A DNA stretch of 64,000 nucleotides from G963664115 sp965263045 (GCA_965263045.1 CBDHGK010000041.1:5580001-5644000); one strand, 5' to 3'. Shown: positions 44,579 through 53,403, counted from the stretch's first letter. Numbers and translations: made by a program. The notes: generated by a model not told the origin, from the letters alone.

Positions 44579-46825
44579 TCAAAAATACTTCACGGAATAG
44601 GACAGGCGCACGCCGCGTCCGATCTCCGGAGCCAGGTCCTTGATGAAACTGAGGTGATTGCGGTACAGCGTATCCGTTGCGTTGAAGACGCTGAATGCCA
44701 CATGGTGTGAGAAATGAGGTTGCGGGTGTGTGTAGGAGGCTGTCAAATTAACGAGGCCGTAACCGGGTGTCTCCGTCTCGGTGCTGAAGACCTTGTCCCG
44801 CCGGTCGGCCAGCACAAGTTCGGGCTTGATGGTCAAACCGCCAAATCGCAAATCCAGGCCGATCCTTCCCCTGAGCGGTGGGACTCGGGGAAGAGACCCG
44901 GAAGTTTTTTTCAGTTCTGTGTCGACCGCATCAAGGGCCAGGTTTATCCACAGTTTTTCGTGAACGTTTATATCGAGCTTCACTTCGGTACCTGAGTATC
45001 GAGCATCCCCCTGCGCGTATTCGGCCTCGATGAGACCTTCCCTTACCGCGCCGGTCGGCGCGAGAAGGACGAAGTCGTTGATGTCGTAGTAGAAGAAATT
45101 AATTTCTCCCCGGAGGCGGTTTCTCTGGTGCCGGAGCGCAAGGTCAATTCCGTGGGAACGTTCGGTACTCAACGTGGAGTTGCCGATTTCGAAGGTCAGG
45201 TTCCCGAGATGAGGACCGAAGTTATAGAGTTCTTCCATGGCGGGTGCCCGCGATGAATCGGTGTAGTTGGCGACAAAGGCGCCACCTTGCCACAGATCGA
45301 ACCGCGCCCCCACACCGGCCGAGAGACTCGAGAAATCGCGATTCGGCATACTCGAATGCCCGGTGGGTTCGTAACGGTTGTGTTCCAGGCGTCCTCCTAT
45401 CTGGAGGCGGATGCCATCGAAAGCGAATTCTTCAAGTCCGAAGACGGCAAACGCGTTCTGATCAACAGGAGGAGAGAGCGCTTCCGAACCTCGGGTCTCG
45501 AAGTCCCGGTGGAGCCCCCACACACCGAAACTGCCCGAAAGACGGTCGTTGGTTGTTTCGGTGAAGATTCCTCTATAGACGAACTGCTGATTTTCGAATG
45601 TCGTGCTGACGTCCTGAACACCGTCATCAAAAATTTCCAGTTCGTCATGATTCCAATCCGAGTAGTTCAGAGACAGTTGAAATGTGTCCACGATCGAACC
45701 GATGTTATTAAGCCCTGAAGTTAGCCGGATTCCATGCTGCCGGAAGGCGACCTTGACGGCATCGACGCCGCTTTCAACGTCGCTGCCGCCCTCAAGGATA
45801 TTGGCGAATGGAATGCCGTAGCGACCGTCGTTGCCCTGGTATCCGACGCTCGCAAATGCTTTCCTTCCGAACCACCCGAGCCCGACGGACCCATTGCTGA
45901 TCCGGCTTTTCGAGTTCTCGATCACGCCGATCGGAGTCTCATAGTCGTCACTTCGCTGTCCACCGCCGCTCAACCACAGCAGCCAATCGCCGAAGCCGTA
46001 TTCGGAGGTGAAGCTGCCGCCGGCCTGCCCGTTCGCCGAGCCGGTGGACGACGAGATCTGACCACGCAGACCTTCGTGGGGTTGTTCGAGAAAACCTTCA
46101 TGGGTACTGATCGCATTGACCACACCACCGACGGCGTTGCTCCCGTACAGCAACGTTGCCGGTCCCTTGACGACTTCGATGCGCTCCATGCTGCCTGCGT
46201 CAATAGGCTCTCCGTGATCGCCCGACTGCGAGGCCAGAGACCCGACCCTCATCCCGTCCTGCATGACCAGGACGCGATCTCCGTCGAAGCCTCGTACGAC
46301 GGGCCGTGAGTTGCCCGCTCCGAAACTGCGTTTCGCAATACCGAGTTCGCCGTCCAGAATCTCGCCAAGAGAGGTCGCCATCGTTTCGGAGAGCTCAAAC
46401 GAATCCAGCGTCGTGACCGACGGGATGGCTTCGAAGGTCGATTCCTGGCGTCCCTGTGCCGTGACTGTAATTTCCTGACGCATGGGAGAAAGCCGGAGTT
46501 CGATATCGGCGGTGGCTGTCGCTCCTCCAGCTACCACGACAAATTGTGCTTCCGAATCGAGAATGGATTGGTAGGCCAGGACCTCGTACGTGCCTTCCGG
46601 TACGTTCTCGAATCTGTATCGACCGACTGGATCCGTCTCCACGGTGAGTCCGAGTTCGACCAGCAAGACCGTCGCACGGTGAACCAGATCATTGTTCGGC
46701 AGGAAAACCCGGCCCTCGACGGTCCCGGGCTCCTGGGCCAGACTCGGCTCGGATACTGCTATCAGCAAGCCACAGGTAATGGCCAATAGAGAATAAGCAC
46801 GCTTCAAGACATCCTCCGCAGACAT
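44579..46825 (-). CDS. TonB-dependent outer-membrane receptor (ZnuD-like)
   Basis: 748 residues. A signal peptide (L-L-A-I-T-C-G-L-L-I-A-V) precedes a carboxypeptidase-regulatory-like domain at ~35-110, then the plug (V-V-R-G-F-D-G-D-R-V-L-V-M-Q-D-G near residue 169, E-V-V-K-G-P-A-T-L-L-Y-G-S near residue 216) and a 22-strand barrel ending in aromatic Y-F. It imports a substrate through the outer membrane using TonB energy. Its plug resembles ZnuD-type metal receptors. The adjacent upstream His-rich protein supports metal uptake; this is inference. The stop meets pgi tail-to-tail. Confidence 0.9.
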   Translation of the reverse strand: MSAEDVLKRAYSLLAITCGLLIAVSEPSLAQEPGTVEGRVFLPNNDLVHRATVLLVELGLTVETDPVGRYRFENVPEGTYEVLAYQSILDSEAQFVVVAGGATATADIELRLSPMRQEITVTAQGRQESTFEAIPSVTTLDSFELSETMATSLGEILDGELGIAKRSFGAGNSRPVVRGFDGDRVLVMQDGMRVGSLASQSGDHGEPIDAGSMERIEVVKGPATLLYGSNAVGGVVNAISTHEGFLEQPHEGLRGQISSSTGSANGQAGGSFTSEYGFGDWLLWLSGGGQRSDDYETPIGVIENSKSRISNGSVGLGWFGRKAFASVGYQGNDGRYGIPFANILEGGSDVESGVDAVKVAFRQHGIRLTSGLNNIGSIVDTFQLSLNYSDWNHDELEIFDDGVQDVSTTFENQQFVYRGIFTETTNDRLSGSFGVWGLHRDFETRGSEALSPPVDQNAFAVFGLEEFAFDGIRLQIGGRLEHNRYEPTGHSSMPNRDFSSLSAGVGARFDLWQGGAFVANYTDSSRAPAMEELYNFGPHLGNLTFEIGNSTLSTERSHGIDLALRHQRNRLRGEINFFYYDINDFVLLAPTGAVREGLIEAEYAQGDARYSGTEVKLDINVHEKLWINLALDAVDTELKKTSGSLPRVPPLRGRIGLDLRFGGLTIKPELVLADRRDKVFSTETETPGYGLVNLTASYTHPQPHFSHHVAFSVFNATDTLYRNHLSFIKDLAPEIGRGVRLSYSVKYF

Positions 46826-46877
46826 GACATCCTCAACGACTCAGACTTCAGGTTTTTGGGAAAACAGTTGGGAAGTG

Positions 46878-47219
46878 TCAGGTTCTGGGAGGGCCCCGCT
46901 GGAAAACGTTTGAAGCGTATCGGAGAAGGGGTGTGTCGAAAGGTACCGCGGCCGACATGCACAGCTTATGATCGACGGCGGTCGATCCGCCAGGCCTGAT
47001 CTGGGCGAACGCGCCCGAATGCGGGCACGCATGGGGGGAATGTCCATCTAGGCCAGCGGATGTCGCGTGGACCAGGTCACTACTGCCGCTGTGCTGATGC
47101 GAAGGGGAGAATCCTTCCTCGATCGGATGGAATACCTCCAGGGCCCACTGGAAGCTGAATCCAAGCACGAGAGGCAGCAGGAGGATCGCGGTTTTCTGGA
47201 TGGAGTCACGCCGAAACAT
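46878..47219 (-). CDS. Small exported histidine-rich protein
   Basis: 113 residues. The N-terminus has a hydrophobic segment (A-I-L-L-L-P-L-V-L-G-F-S-F) consistent with a signal anchor, and the middle carries many His (H-Q-H, H-S-P-H-A-C-P-H), plausible for Zn or Cu binding. It is 52 bases upstream of the TonB receptor in the same direction, so both likely form one operon. GGAG lies four bases before the ATG. Small His-rich genes are commonly linked to metal-acquisition receptors; I recognise no named family. Positions 47220-47267 upstream contain an imperfect inverted repeat. Confidence 0.6.
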   Translation of the reverse strand: MFRRDSIQKTAILLLPLVLGFSFQWALEVFHPIEEGFSPSHQHSGSSDLVHATSAGLDGHSPHACPHSGAFAQIRPGGSTAVDHKLCMSAAVPFDTPLLRYASNVFQRGPPRT

Positions 47220-47226
47220 GGTGCTC

Positions 47227-47267
47227 CAAAAAGTGTACGGAAATCCGATATCCAGAAGTACTTTTTG
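47227..47267. promoter_or_regulatory. Imperfect inverted repeat before the His-rich/TonB operon
   Basis: CAAAAAGTGTAC (47227-47238) and GTACTTTTTG (47258-47267) are inverted partners 19 bases apart, directly upstream of the - strand gene start at 47219. It could be an operator for a metal regulator; the sequence matches no operator I know. Confidence 0.35.
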
Positions 47268-47333
47268 TTACTGGGGAAACCGTGAACAGCGGACAGGGTG
47301 CGTGAAAGATACTAAAGACCGGTCCAGAAGCTT

Positions 47334-47363
47334 AAAAGGCACGGTGGATTCGACCACCGTGCC
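47334..47363 (-). terminator. Intrinsic terminator of the RRM protein gene
   Basis: A 10-bp perfect stem GGCACGGTGG / CCACCGTGCC with a six-base loop at 47338-47363 is followed on the - strand by TTTT (plus-strand AAAA 47334-47337). It lies 16 bases after the RRM stop. Confidence 0.82.
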
Positions 47364-47379
47364 CTGGAGTGCGTTCGTT

Positions 47380-47694
47380 CTAGTACCGGCCGCCACCACC
47401 GCCGCGACCGTAACCGCCGCCGCGACCGCCGCCACCGCCGCCTCGATCGGCTTGAGGGCGCGCCTCGTTAACAGTCAACGGTCGGCCTTCCATGTCCTTT
47501 CCGTTAAACTCATTGATCGCCTTTTCGGCGTCTTCATCACCCATTTCGATAAAGCCGAAGCCTCTTGACCGTCCGGTATCGCGATCGGTAATGATCCGCA
47601 CCGATTCCACGGATCCAACCGCGGTGAACAGGTCTGAGAGGTCATCTTCCGTTGTCTGGAAGGGTAGGTTTCCAACGTACAGTTTCTTTGTCAT
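47380..47694 (-). CDS. RRM (RNP-1) RNA-binding protein, Gly-rich tail
   Basis: 104 residues. A single RNA recognition motif has RNP2 L-Y-V-G-N-L (residues 5-10) and RNP1 R-G-F-G-F-I-E-M (44-51), followed by a disordered G-G-G-R-G-G-G-Y tail from ~85. It resembles bacterial cold-shock-associated Rbp proteins (as in cyanobacteria), which bind single-stranded RNA. It is transcribed alone, with its own terminator. A long 5' region upstream (to 48100) could be a leader. Confidence 0.93.
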   Translation of the reverse strand: MTKKLYVGNLPFQTTEDDLSDLFTAVGSVESVRIITDRDTGRSRGFGFIEMGDEDAEKAINEFNGKDMEGRPLTVNEARPQADRGGGGGGRGGGYGRGGGGGRY

Positions 47695-48474
47695 TCGTTA
47701 TCCTTGAGGTTATCTGCAGGGAACTTCCAGGGCTTTTGCGGGAAAGGCTATGGTCAAATGCAGAATCCAACTACTTTCCGAACAGAGGCACGGGGCTCCT
47801 AAACAGGCGTTAGTATCAGGTGCTTGCATGATTAGTATATGAGTCCGGGCGCTCCTGTCAATGGTTATCAGAATCCAGCATCGTCTCTCCAATCGTCCGA
47901 AAACGAACTCCCCGTCCGAGTCCGAGCGCGATCCGATCATCGTGTTGCTCTGCACGCGCGAGTTCGCTCGGTTGAAGCAGGACGAAGTTGTCCTTCTTCC
48001 ACTCCAGTGAGGGACCAGGCGGGCTTGGCTGCATTTATCGGGTAGGCTCCTTTTTGGCCGGTAACAGTTGGGGCTAAAGATGATCGCGCGCGCCGCCCGT
48101 CGCTGTGATGGCATTTCTGGCTAACGACCGGGCGAAAGCTCCCAAAATGCCCCACTCGGCTTCATGTTCGAGTGGATCCGCTTGACCCGCATAAGGTTAG
48201 GACGCCACGCTGTGTCCACGAATTTCTATGAGACTGTGGGTCTTGTCGGCCACGCATGCTGTTCCGGCATAAAGTCAGGAATGAAGGTGAACGGCCCCAT
48301 GGGAGGCGGGAAAGGGGAGGCGGGAAAGCAGAACTTTTGAGCACTGTCTTTTATTCTGGCTCCATTTGATTGGCGCTTCTTGCGGGGAGCCCGGTCAACG
48401 TGCGACCAGCAGGGTGGAACGGGGGAAGCAATGACTTGACACGGGGTCAGTTAGAGGGTGAAAATCGAATTCGG
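47695..48474. other. Non-coding region between the RRM gene and the Fur-box
   Basis: About 780 bases with no credible gene. It must contain the divergent promoters of the RRM gene and, at its right end, of the flavin redox operon. Confidence 0.45.
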
Positions 48475-48501
48475 TATTGAAATTGATTTTCAATTTCAAT
48501 A
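48475..48501. promoter_or_regulatory. Fur-box-like palindrome
   Basis: TATTGAAATTG and CAATTTCAATA are perfect 11-base inverted arms around ATTTT. The core TGAAATTGATTTTCAATTTC is close to the classical Fur consensus half-sites (GATAAT/ATTATC type, TGA-x-TTTTCA). It is ~240 bases before the porin start. Confidence 0.62.
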
Positions 48502-48739
48502 AGCTCATTGAGTCATTCCTGGTTGGGAGGGCCCTCGCAGGCGTGAGAATGTGCTTGATTCCGAATCGTGGGTGTTACCGAGAGGTTGAGTGGGACGCGC
48601 CGGATGATCCCCGGCGCATCCCTGGCGTAAAACTATTGTGTCGTTGCTAAACGCCAGTTGCAGTATAGGTTCCAGCGCTTGGACGAGTCAACTGTCCCGC
48701 CTCTCCAGTCGTCGTCAAACTGAGATGGGGTAGAGACAG
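48502..48739. other. Leader region of the flavin redox operon
   Basis: About 240 bases between the palindrome and the porin gene, no gene seen. Confidence 0.35.
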
Positions 48740-50080
48740 ATGAGCAGAAACGCGTTGGGAAAAATCGCGTTCGGAAGAATTGCGTTCGGAAGAATTGTTG
48801 GAGCGGTCGCTCTGGGCCTCATGATGAGTGCGGCCAGTTCCCCAGCGTCTCCGCTACAGACCGGAGGTAGGTCATCTGAGGAGATTGAATCCGATCTGGA
48901 GGAATTGCGTCGCCAGATCGACGTGCTGGCGGCGGAAATGGAGCGCCTCCGCAGTAGCGAAGCCGTAACAGAAATCACAGATGAAGAAGCCCGGCAACTG
49001 GGGCTGGGGACAGCAGCCGCTTCCGTATACCGACAGGAACAGGGTGTTTCGATTGCTGGCTACGGCGAAATGCTCTATGAGAATTTCGCCGCTCAGGATG
49101 AAAGCGGCCAGGGAGTCAACCAAGGGACGCAGCTGGATTTTCTGCGGGCCGTCGTCTATTTCGGTTACCGCTTTAACGAGAAGTTCTTATTCAATTCTGA
49201 GATCGAAGTCGAACACGCGAACGAAATCGGCGTCGAGTTTGCTTATGTCGATTACCTCGCTCACCCCGCTCTCACTTTGCGCGGGGGATTGCTACTGGTT
49301 CCTATGGGATTGACCAACGAGTTTCATGAACCCACCTCGTTTTTCAGTGCGCGACGCCCCGAGACGGAGAGCCGGCTTCTGCCATCCACGTGGAGAGAGA
49401 ACGGATTTGGTGTCGTCGGTACGGCCGGCCGGTTCAATTACAGGGCTTACGTGGTGAATGGGCTCGATGCGGCAGGCTTCAGTTCGAATGGCCTGCGCGG
49501 GGGTCGGCAGAAAGGGTCGAAGGCCCAGTTCACTGATCCGGCTTTCGTCGGACGTCTTGACGTTACCCCGATGCCGGGAGTTCTAGTGGGCGGGTCCGTT
49601 TACGTTGGAGATTCCAGCCAGGGAAAATTCTCTGTTGATGGGCGGGAATTCTCACTGCGCACCGCAATCGCCGAGGTTCATGGGCAGGCGCAAGTCAGGG
49701 GATTCAATTTTAGAGGTCTATATGCCCGCTCGGTCCTGAACAACGTAGACCTGCTGAACCGCGCGCGATCGCTCACTGGTTCAAGTGGGGTGGGCGAGGT
49801 CCAGGAGGGCGGCTACTTCGAGGTGGGCTACAACCTGCTGTCTCAGGTTCGACCCGACGTAGCGATCACGCCGTTTTACCGAATCGAATCGCTGGACACC
49901 CAGGATCGTGTGGCTCAGGGGTTCTTGAGAGACGCGACGATGGATCGGGTGTTTCACACACTGGGCCTCTCATTTGCGCCGATTCAGAACGTCGTCGTGA
50001 AAGCGGATTACCAATGGGTGATCAATGAGAGTGAGAGCGGAGTCAATCAGTTCAATGTCGGGCTTGGATATAGCTTTTAA
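48740..50080 (+). CDS. Outer-membrane porin-like beta-barrel (O/P-type)
   Basis: 446 residues. A signal peptide covers residues 1-40; a coiled coil with D-L-E-E-L-R-R-Q-I-D-V-L-A-A-E-M follows at ~48-75, then a barrel with alternating residues ending in a C-terminal aromatic (G-L-G-Y-S-F). Similar layouts occur in phosphate-selective porin O/P-like proteins. The signal peptide begins with three tandem 15-bp units coding A-L/F-G-K/R-I. It starts an apparent operon with an exported FMN-binding protein, a membrane protein and ApbE, and carries the Fur-like palindrome upstream. The 3' end overlaps the next gene by 26 bases. Confidence 0.82.
   Translation: MSRNALGKIAFGRIAFGRIVGAVALGLMMSAASSPASPLQTGGRSSEEIESDLEELRRQIDVLAAEMERLRSSEAVTEITDEEARQLGLGTAAASVYRQEQGVSIAGYGEMLYENFAAQDESGQGVNQGTQLDFLRAVVYFGYRFNEKFLFNSEIEVEHANEIGVEFAYVDYLAHPALTLRGGLLLVPMGLTNEFHEPTSFFSARRPETESRLLPSTWRENGFGVVGTAGRFNYRAYVVNGLDAAGFSSNGLRGGRQKGSKAQFTDPAFVGRLDVTPMPGVLVGGSVYVGDSSQGKFSVDGREFSLRTAIAEVHGQAQVRGFNFRGLYARSVLNNVDLLNRARSLTGSSGVGEVQEGGYFEVGYNLLSQVRPDVAITPFYRIESLDTQDRVAQGFLRDATMDRVFHTLGLSFAPIQNVVVKADYQWVINESESGVNQFNVGLGYSF
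48752..48796 (+). repeat. Three tandem 15-bp units inside the porin signal-peptide coding region
   Basis: Units 48767-48781 and 48782-48796 are identical (GCGTTCGGAAGAATT); the unit 48752-48766 matches 12 of 15. They keep the frame and encode A-L-G-K-I, A-F-G-R-I, A-F-G-R-I. Confidence 0.9.
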
Positions 50081-50594
50081 CATTCTTTGTTTAACGCTGA
50101 TTTCAACTGTGTTTTTCGCCGGCGTGGCCGAGGCACAGACGACCCGGGAAGAAGCCCTCGATCATGCCTTCCCGGGCGCCGAAATTCGGGCGGAACGAGT
50201 CTTCTTGACTGAAGCTCAGCGAATGGCGGCCGAGGAGTTGTCCGGAGTTGATGTTCCCTCTTTGTTGATCGCGCGGTATGTCGCGACCGAGGGCAGTAAT
50301 CGAGTGGGCACCGCGTACGTGGACACCCACGTTGTCCGAACGAAGAACGAGAGTTTGCTCATCAGCCTCGATCCGGGTGGAGGCCTGAAGCGGATCGAAG
50401 TGACCGCATTCCTGGAGCCGCCTGAGTACATGGCTCCGGAGGCTTGGCTGGCCCAGTATGAAGGTCAGGCTCTGAGTGAGGAATTGAATCTGAATCGCGC
50501 CATACGCCCAATTGCGGGTGCTACTTTGACGGCGAGGTCGACGAACGAGTCCGTTCGACGAGTCATGGCTATTAACAGAATCTTGAACGATTAG
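50055..50594 (+). CDS. Exported FMN-binding (flavinylated) protein
   Basis: 179 residues. A signal peptide M-S-G-L-D-I-A-F-N-I-L-C-L-T-L-I-S-T precedes the domain. The C-terminal A-G-A-T-L-T-A-R-S-T motif near residue 158 corresponds to the S-G-A-T-x-T flavinylation sequence of FMN_bind domains, where FMN is attached covalently to Thr by ApbE; here the first Ser is Ala. The ApbE gene three steps downstream fits. ATG 50025 in frame is also possible; the inner ATG 50055 fits the signal peptide. It is probably a periplasmic or envelope flavoprotein transferring single electrons. Confidence 0.82.
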   Translation: MSGLDIAFNILCLTLISTVFFAGVAEAQTTREEALDHAFPGAEIRAERVFLTEAQRMAAEELSGVDVPSLLIARYVATEGSNRVGTAYVDTHVVRTKNESLLISLDPGGGLKRIEVTAFLEPPEYMAPEAWLAQYEGQALSEELNLNRAIRPIAGATLTARSTNESVRRVMAINRILND

Positions 50595-50610
50595 ATCAGA
50601 GGACCATGCG

Positions 50611-51096
50611 ATGAAACCCTGGGAGATCCGGTTATCCCATATCTCTACGCTTCTAGTGACGCTGAGCGGTCTGGCCTACCTGTGGATGAAATACGCCATG
50701 GAGACCGACGATCCCTTTAGCATCGTCAACCATCCATGGCAGCCGGCTATGCTCAGCCTTCACGTGCTGGTGGCGCCAGTACTGGTGTTCGTCGTTGGGC
50801 TCATGGTCCAGTCTCACATTCAGAAGAAACTTCGAAGCAGTGTGAGTTCGAATCGCAGTTCGGGAATTCTTTCCATGGCGACGCTGCCCGTGATGATCGT
50901 TTCCGGCTACATGCTTCAGGTCGTTACGGCACCCCTTCTGGCGAGCATTACACTTGGCATGCACCTGGTGTCTTCATCGATTTTTGTCATTACCTACGCC
51001 ACGCATCAGGTGGTCAGCTACCGGCTGTCCGCAAAGTCGGACAAGCCGGAGTTGAAGGACCAGCCGGGAGTCCTGGTCCCAAAACAGCTCGCGTGA
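50611..51096 (+). CDS. Four-helix membrane protein with conserved-looking histidines
   Basis: 161 residues with four predicted helices (around residues 8-30, 45-65, 85-105, 110-140). His residues lie inside or at the edge of helices (L-S-H-I-S, L-S-L-H-V-L, L-G-M-H-L, A-T-H-Q-V), positions that could ligate two b-type hemes as in DUF4405/cytochrome b561-like proteins. It would link membrane quinol or heme electrons to the FMN-binding partner. It follows the FMN protein by 16 bases, and its stop overlaps the ApbE start (GTGA). Heme binding is inferred from placement only. Confidence 0.6.
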   Translation: MKPWEIRLSHISTLLVTLSGLAYLWMKYAMETDDPFSIVNHPWQPAMLSLHVLVAPVLVFVVGLMVQSHIQKKLRSSVSSNRSSGILSMATLPVMIVSGYMLQVVTAPLLASITLGMHLVSSSIFVITYATHQVVSYRLSAKSDKPELKDQPGVLVPKQLA

Positions 51097-52103
51097 AACC
51101 CCGGCCCCCGATTCCATCAATCTGTTTCACACTTCTAATGGGGTGCTTCGCCTGGGCGGAGGCCCCCCACGTTTCAGTGCGCCGAGACGTCTATTTGATG
51201 GGGACCGAGGCCTCTGTCCAAACTTATGCTGCGGATCGCCAGACCGGTCTGGTCCGGATTGAAAGTTTTCTTCGCATTCTGGAAGACACCGATCGAGAAC
51301 TGAGCACATGGCGGTCCGACAGCGCCATCAGCCGTCTCAACCGCCAGCCTGTGGGAATTGGCTTCCCACTCAACGCCCCGTTGTGCAGACTCTTCGACAA
51401 GCTTCAGGTTTGGAGTCATCGGACGGATGGTGCTTTTGATCCTGCTATCGGAACGCTCACCGAAGCCAGGGGGCTCCACCGCGGGGGGCATCACCCAACT
51501 GCGGAAGAACTTCAGATCGCGCTCGAGAACACCGGATTCGAATATCTTGATCTGCGCAGAGAGGATTGCGTAGTGGTCAGGACCCGACCCGTCTTGATCG
51601 ACGTTGGAGCATTCGGCAAAGGCGGTGCCCTGGATCGAGTTCTGGACTTTGCGAATGCCCAGGGTGCCGACGGCTGGATGATAGACCTGGGCGGCCAGAT
51701 GCTGGTACACGGGACGCCTCCGGATGCGGAATCCTGGAGCCTCGCACTGGCACACCCGCTCCATCGGACCCAACCGTTGCTGGCCATCGAGCTTCGGGAA
51801 GGTTCGCTGGCAACCAGCGGTGGATCGGAGCGGGATCTGGGCACAGGTGATGCGCGCATTGGACATATCGTGAATCCGAAAACTGGAGAGGCGCTTCAAA
51901 GAAATTATTCGGTGACAGTCTGGCATCCAAGGGCACTGGACGCCGATATCCTCTCAACCGCTCTCTACGTTATGGGCGCGGAAGCAGGTCTCGCCTGGGC
52001 GGAACGACACGGTCTTGCAGCGACTTTCCTGATTCCCGAAAACGGGGGGCAGGTGGAAATCCGCGCGACTCATCTGTTCGAAGAAATTTTCCTTAAGGAT
52101 TAA
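51093..52103 (+). CDS. apbE: ApbE, FAD:protein FMN transferase
   Basis: 336 residues from GTG 51093, which overlaps the upstream stop by four bases. An N-terminal hydrophobic signal is present (I-C-F-T-L-L-M-G-C-F-A). The FAD site is seen in D-V-G-A-F-G-K-G-G-A-L-D-R near residue 170, D-L-G-G-Q-M-L-V near residue 197, T-S-G-G-S-E-R and H-I-V-N-P-K-T-G, and D-A-D-I-L-S-T-A-L near residue 286. It transfers FMN covalently to the exported Thr target of the partner. A Cys within the signal peptide could mark a lipoprotein, as in some ApbE, but the lipobox is poor. Confidence 0.92.
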   Translation: MKPRPPIPSICFTLLMGCFAWAEAPHVSVRRDVYLMGTEASVQTYAADRQTGLVRIESFLRILEDTDRELSTWRSDSAISRLNRQPVGIGFPLNAPLCRLFDKLQVWSHRTDGAFDPAIGTLTEARGLHRGGHHPTAEELQIALENTGFEYLDLRREDCVVVRTRPVLIDVGAFGKGGALDRVLDFANAQGADGWMIDLGGQMLVHGTPPDAESWSLALAHPLHRTQPLLAIELREGSLATSGGSERDLGTGDARIGHIVNPKTGEALQRNYSVTVWHPRALDADILSTALYVMGAEAGLAWAERHGLAATFLIPENGGQVEIRATHLFEEIFLKD

Positions 52104-52111
52104 GGGTCAAA

Positions 52112-52192
52112 GATCCGGGACGGACACCTAACTCGACGGAATGCACACGATCCGAATTGGGAATCCTGAGAATTCGGTCTCCGTCCCGGATC
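52112..52192. terminator. Long inverted-repeat structure between convergent genes
   Basis: GATCCGGGACGGA (52112-52124) pairs perfectly with TCCGTCCCGGATC (52180-52192). An inner pair CGAATT / AATTCG lies between them. It is nine bases after the apbE stop and would fold in both transcripts, as expected for a bidirectional terminator or 3'-end stabiliser. A second hairpin, GGCCGC-TTCT-GCGGCC, lies at 52255-52270. Confidence 0.55.
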
Positions 52193-52315
52193 CGCGTCCC
52201 GGTGCCCAGCGTCGGCGGACTCCGCGCACATTTCAGGCGATATGGACGAAGCGTGGCCGCTTCTGCGGCCTGAAGGTCCCTGCCGCACTTTCCACCCCGG
52301 CTATCGCACAGGCTG

Positions 52316-53182
52316 CTAACGCCGTCGTCCGAACCCCCACGTGCGGCCTCGATGAATGATGTGGCCCCGGTGTATGTGGGCACCGTAGGTACGCGGCCAG
52401 ATTGTGTAGTAGGAGGGGTAACCGAAAAATACTCCAGACCGAAATGACCGACGGCGATCTCTATCGCGGCGTTCCGATGTCGGAAGCTGAAGTGTCGGGG
52501 CCGTGTCGTAGTCATCGGCCGTTACGGGAAGGAAAGCGTGTGCGCTTCGCGCTGTCGATATTGTCAGGGGGGCGTCCAGGCGGAAGGTCAACTCGGTTTC
52601 CGGTGGTACTTCCGTCGGCCGTCCCCGTGTGGACAACACACCGATGACCGAAGCAGCCGCGCCCGCAACCGCGCCGATCGCCGCGCCCCTCCCGCCGGAA
52701 GCTGCGCCGCCGATGATCGTCCCAAGTCCCGTTCCTGCGGCAATCGTGCCAACATCCCGTTCAACCGACGACGGCCCCTCGCTGCGAATCAGCTGAGTGC
52801 GAACAGGCAATTGCTGCCCATCAACCAATAGTAGCTCGCTGAGCTCTATACCAAGTTCAGAGGTGCCCTGGGTTCGGCCCGCTTCAACGGCGCGAACGAT
52901 TCGACCAATGACTGTCTGCCCTGCCCGCGCAATGACCCATCCGTCTACAACCAACGGTTGGCTCAGAGCGGCGAGAAAACCATCCCCAATATCGTTGCTG
53001 CTGCTCGACAATGGATCCCGCGTCCGGACGGTGATCAAGGTGCTGACCGGAGCGAAGAGCTCCGATGGAACCGCCACCGGCTCCCCGCTCCCCTGTTGGG
53101 CTTCGGGAGTGATGGGTGCAGCCCCGACAGGCACGACTGCAACAAAGGTTAGCAACAGGGCGGACAGGTTTACGATGTTCAT
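52316..53182 (-). CDS. Exported glycine-zipper protein of unknown function
   Basis: 288 residues from ATG 53182, which has GAGGTG about eight bases upstream. A signal peptide (L-S-A-L-L-L-T-F-V-A-V-V-P-V-G-A) leads, residues ~155-185 form a glycine zipper (G-T-I-I-G-G-A-A-S-G-G-R-G-A-A-I-G-A-V-A-G) and the P-P-E-T-E-L-T-F-R-L-D-A-P-L-T segment near 202 is known from uncharacterised proteins in Acidobacteriota-like genomes. The C-terminus is Arg/His-rich. It may insert or coat the envelope. Upstream, 221 bases separate it from a divergent response regulator. Confidence 0.62.
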   Translation of the reverse strand: MNIVNLSALLLTFVAVVPVGAAPITPEAQQGSGEPVAVPSELFAPVSTLITVRTRDPLSSSSNDIGDGFLAALSQPLVVDGWVIARAGQTVIGRIVRAVEAGRTQGTSELGIELSELLLVDGQQLPVRTQLIRSEGPSSVERDVGTIAAGTGLGTIIGGAASGGRGAAIGAVAGAAASVIGVLSTRGRPTEVPPETELTFRLDAPLTISTARSAHAFLPVTADDYDTAPTLQLPTSERRDRDRRRSFRSGVFFGYPSYYTIWPRTYGAHIHRGHIIHRGRTWGFGRRR

Positions 53183-53403
53183 TTGTATGCACCTCGCTTT
53201 CATCTGATTTACACAATTAGACTGCCGGCCCGACTCATCAATTGTAAAAAGTTGTGACAGACGCCTTAATCCGACTGGCTTCCGAAAACGTTTCAGCCGA
53301 ATCCGCGTCCATGCCTCGTATGGATGGAAGCTCAGTTGAAAAGACCGTGGGGTGTACCACGCGATTCCGGACGACGGCCATCATCGGGAAGGCATAACTC
53401 AAT

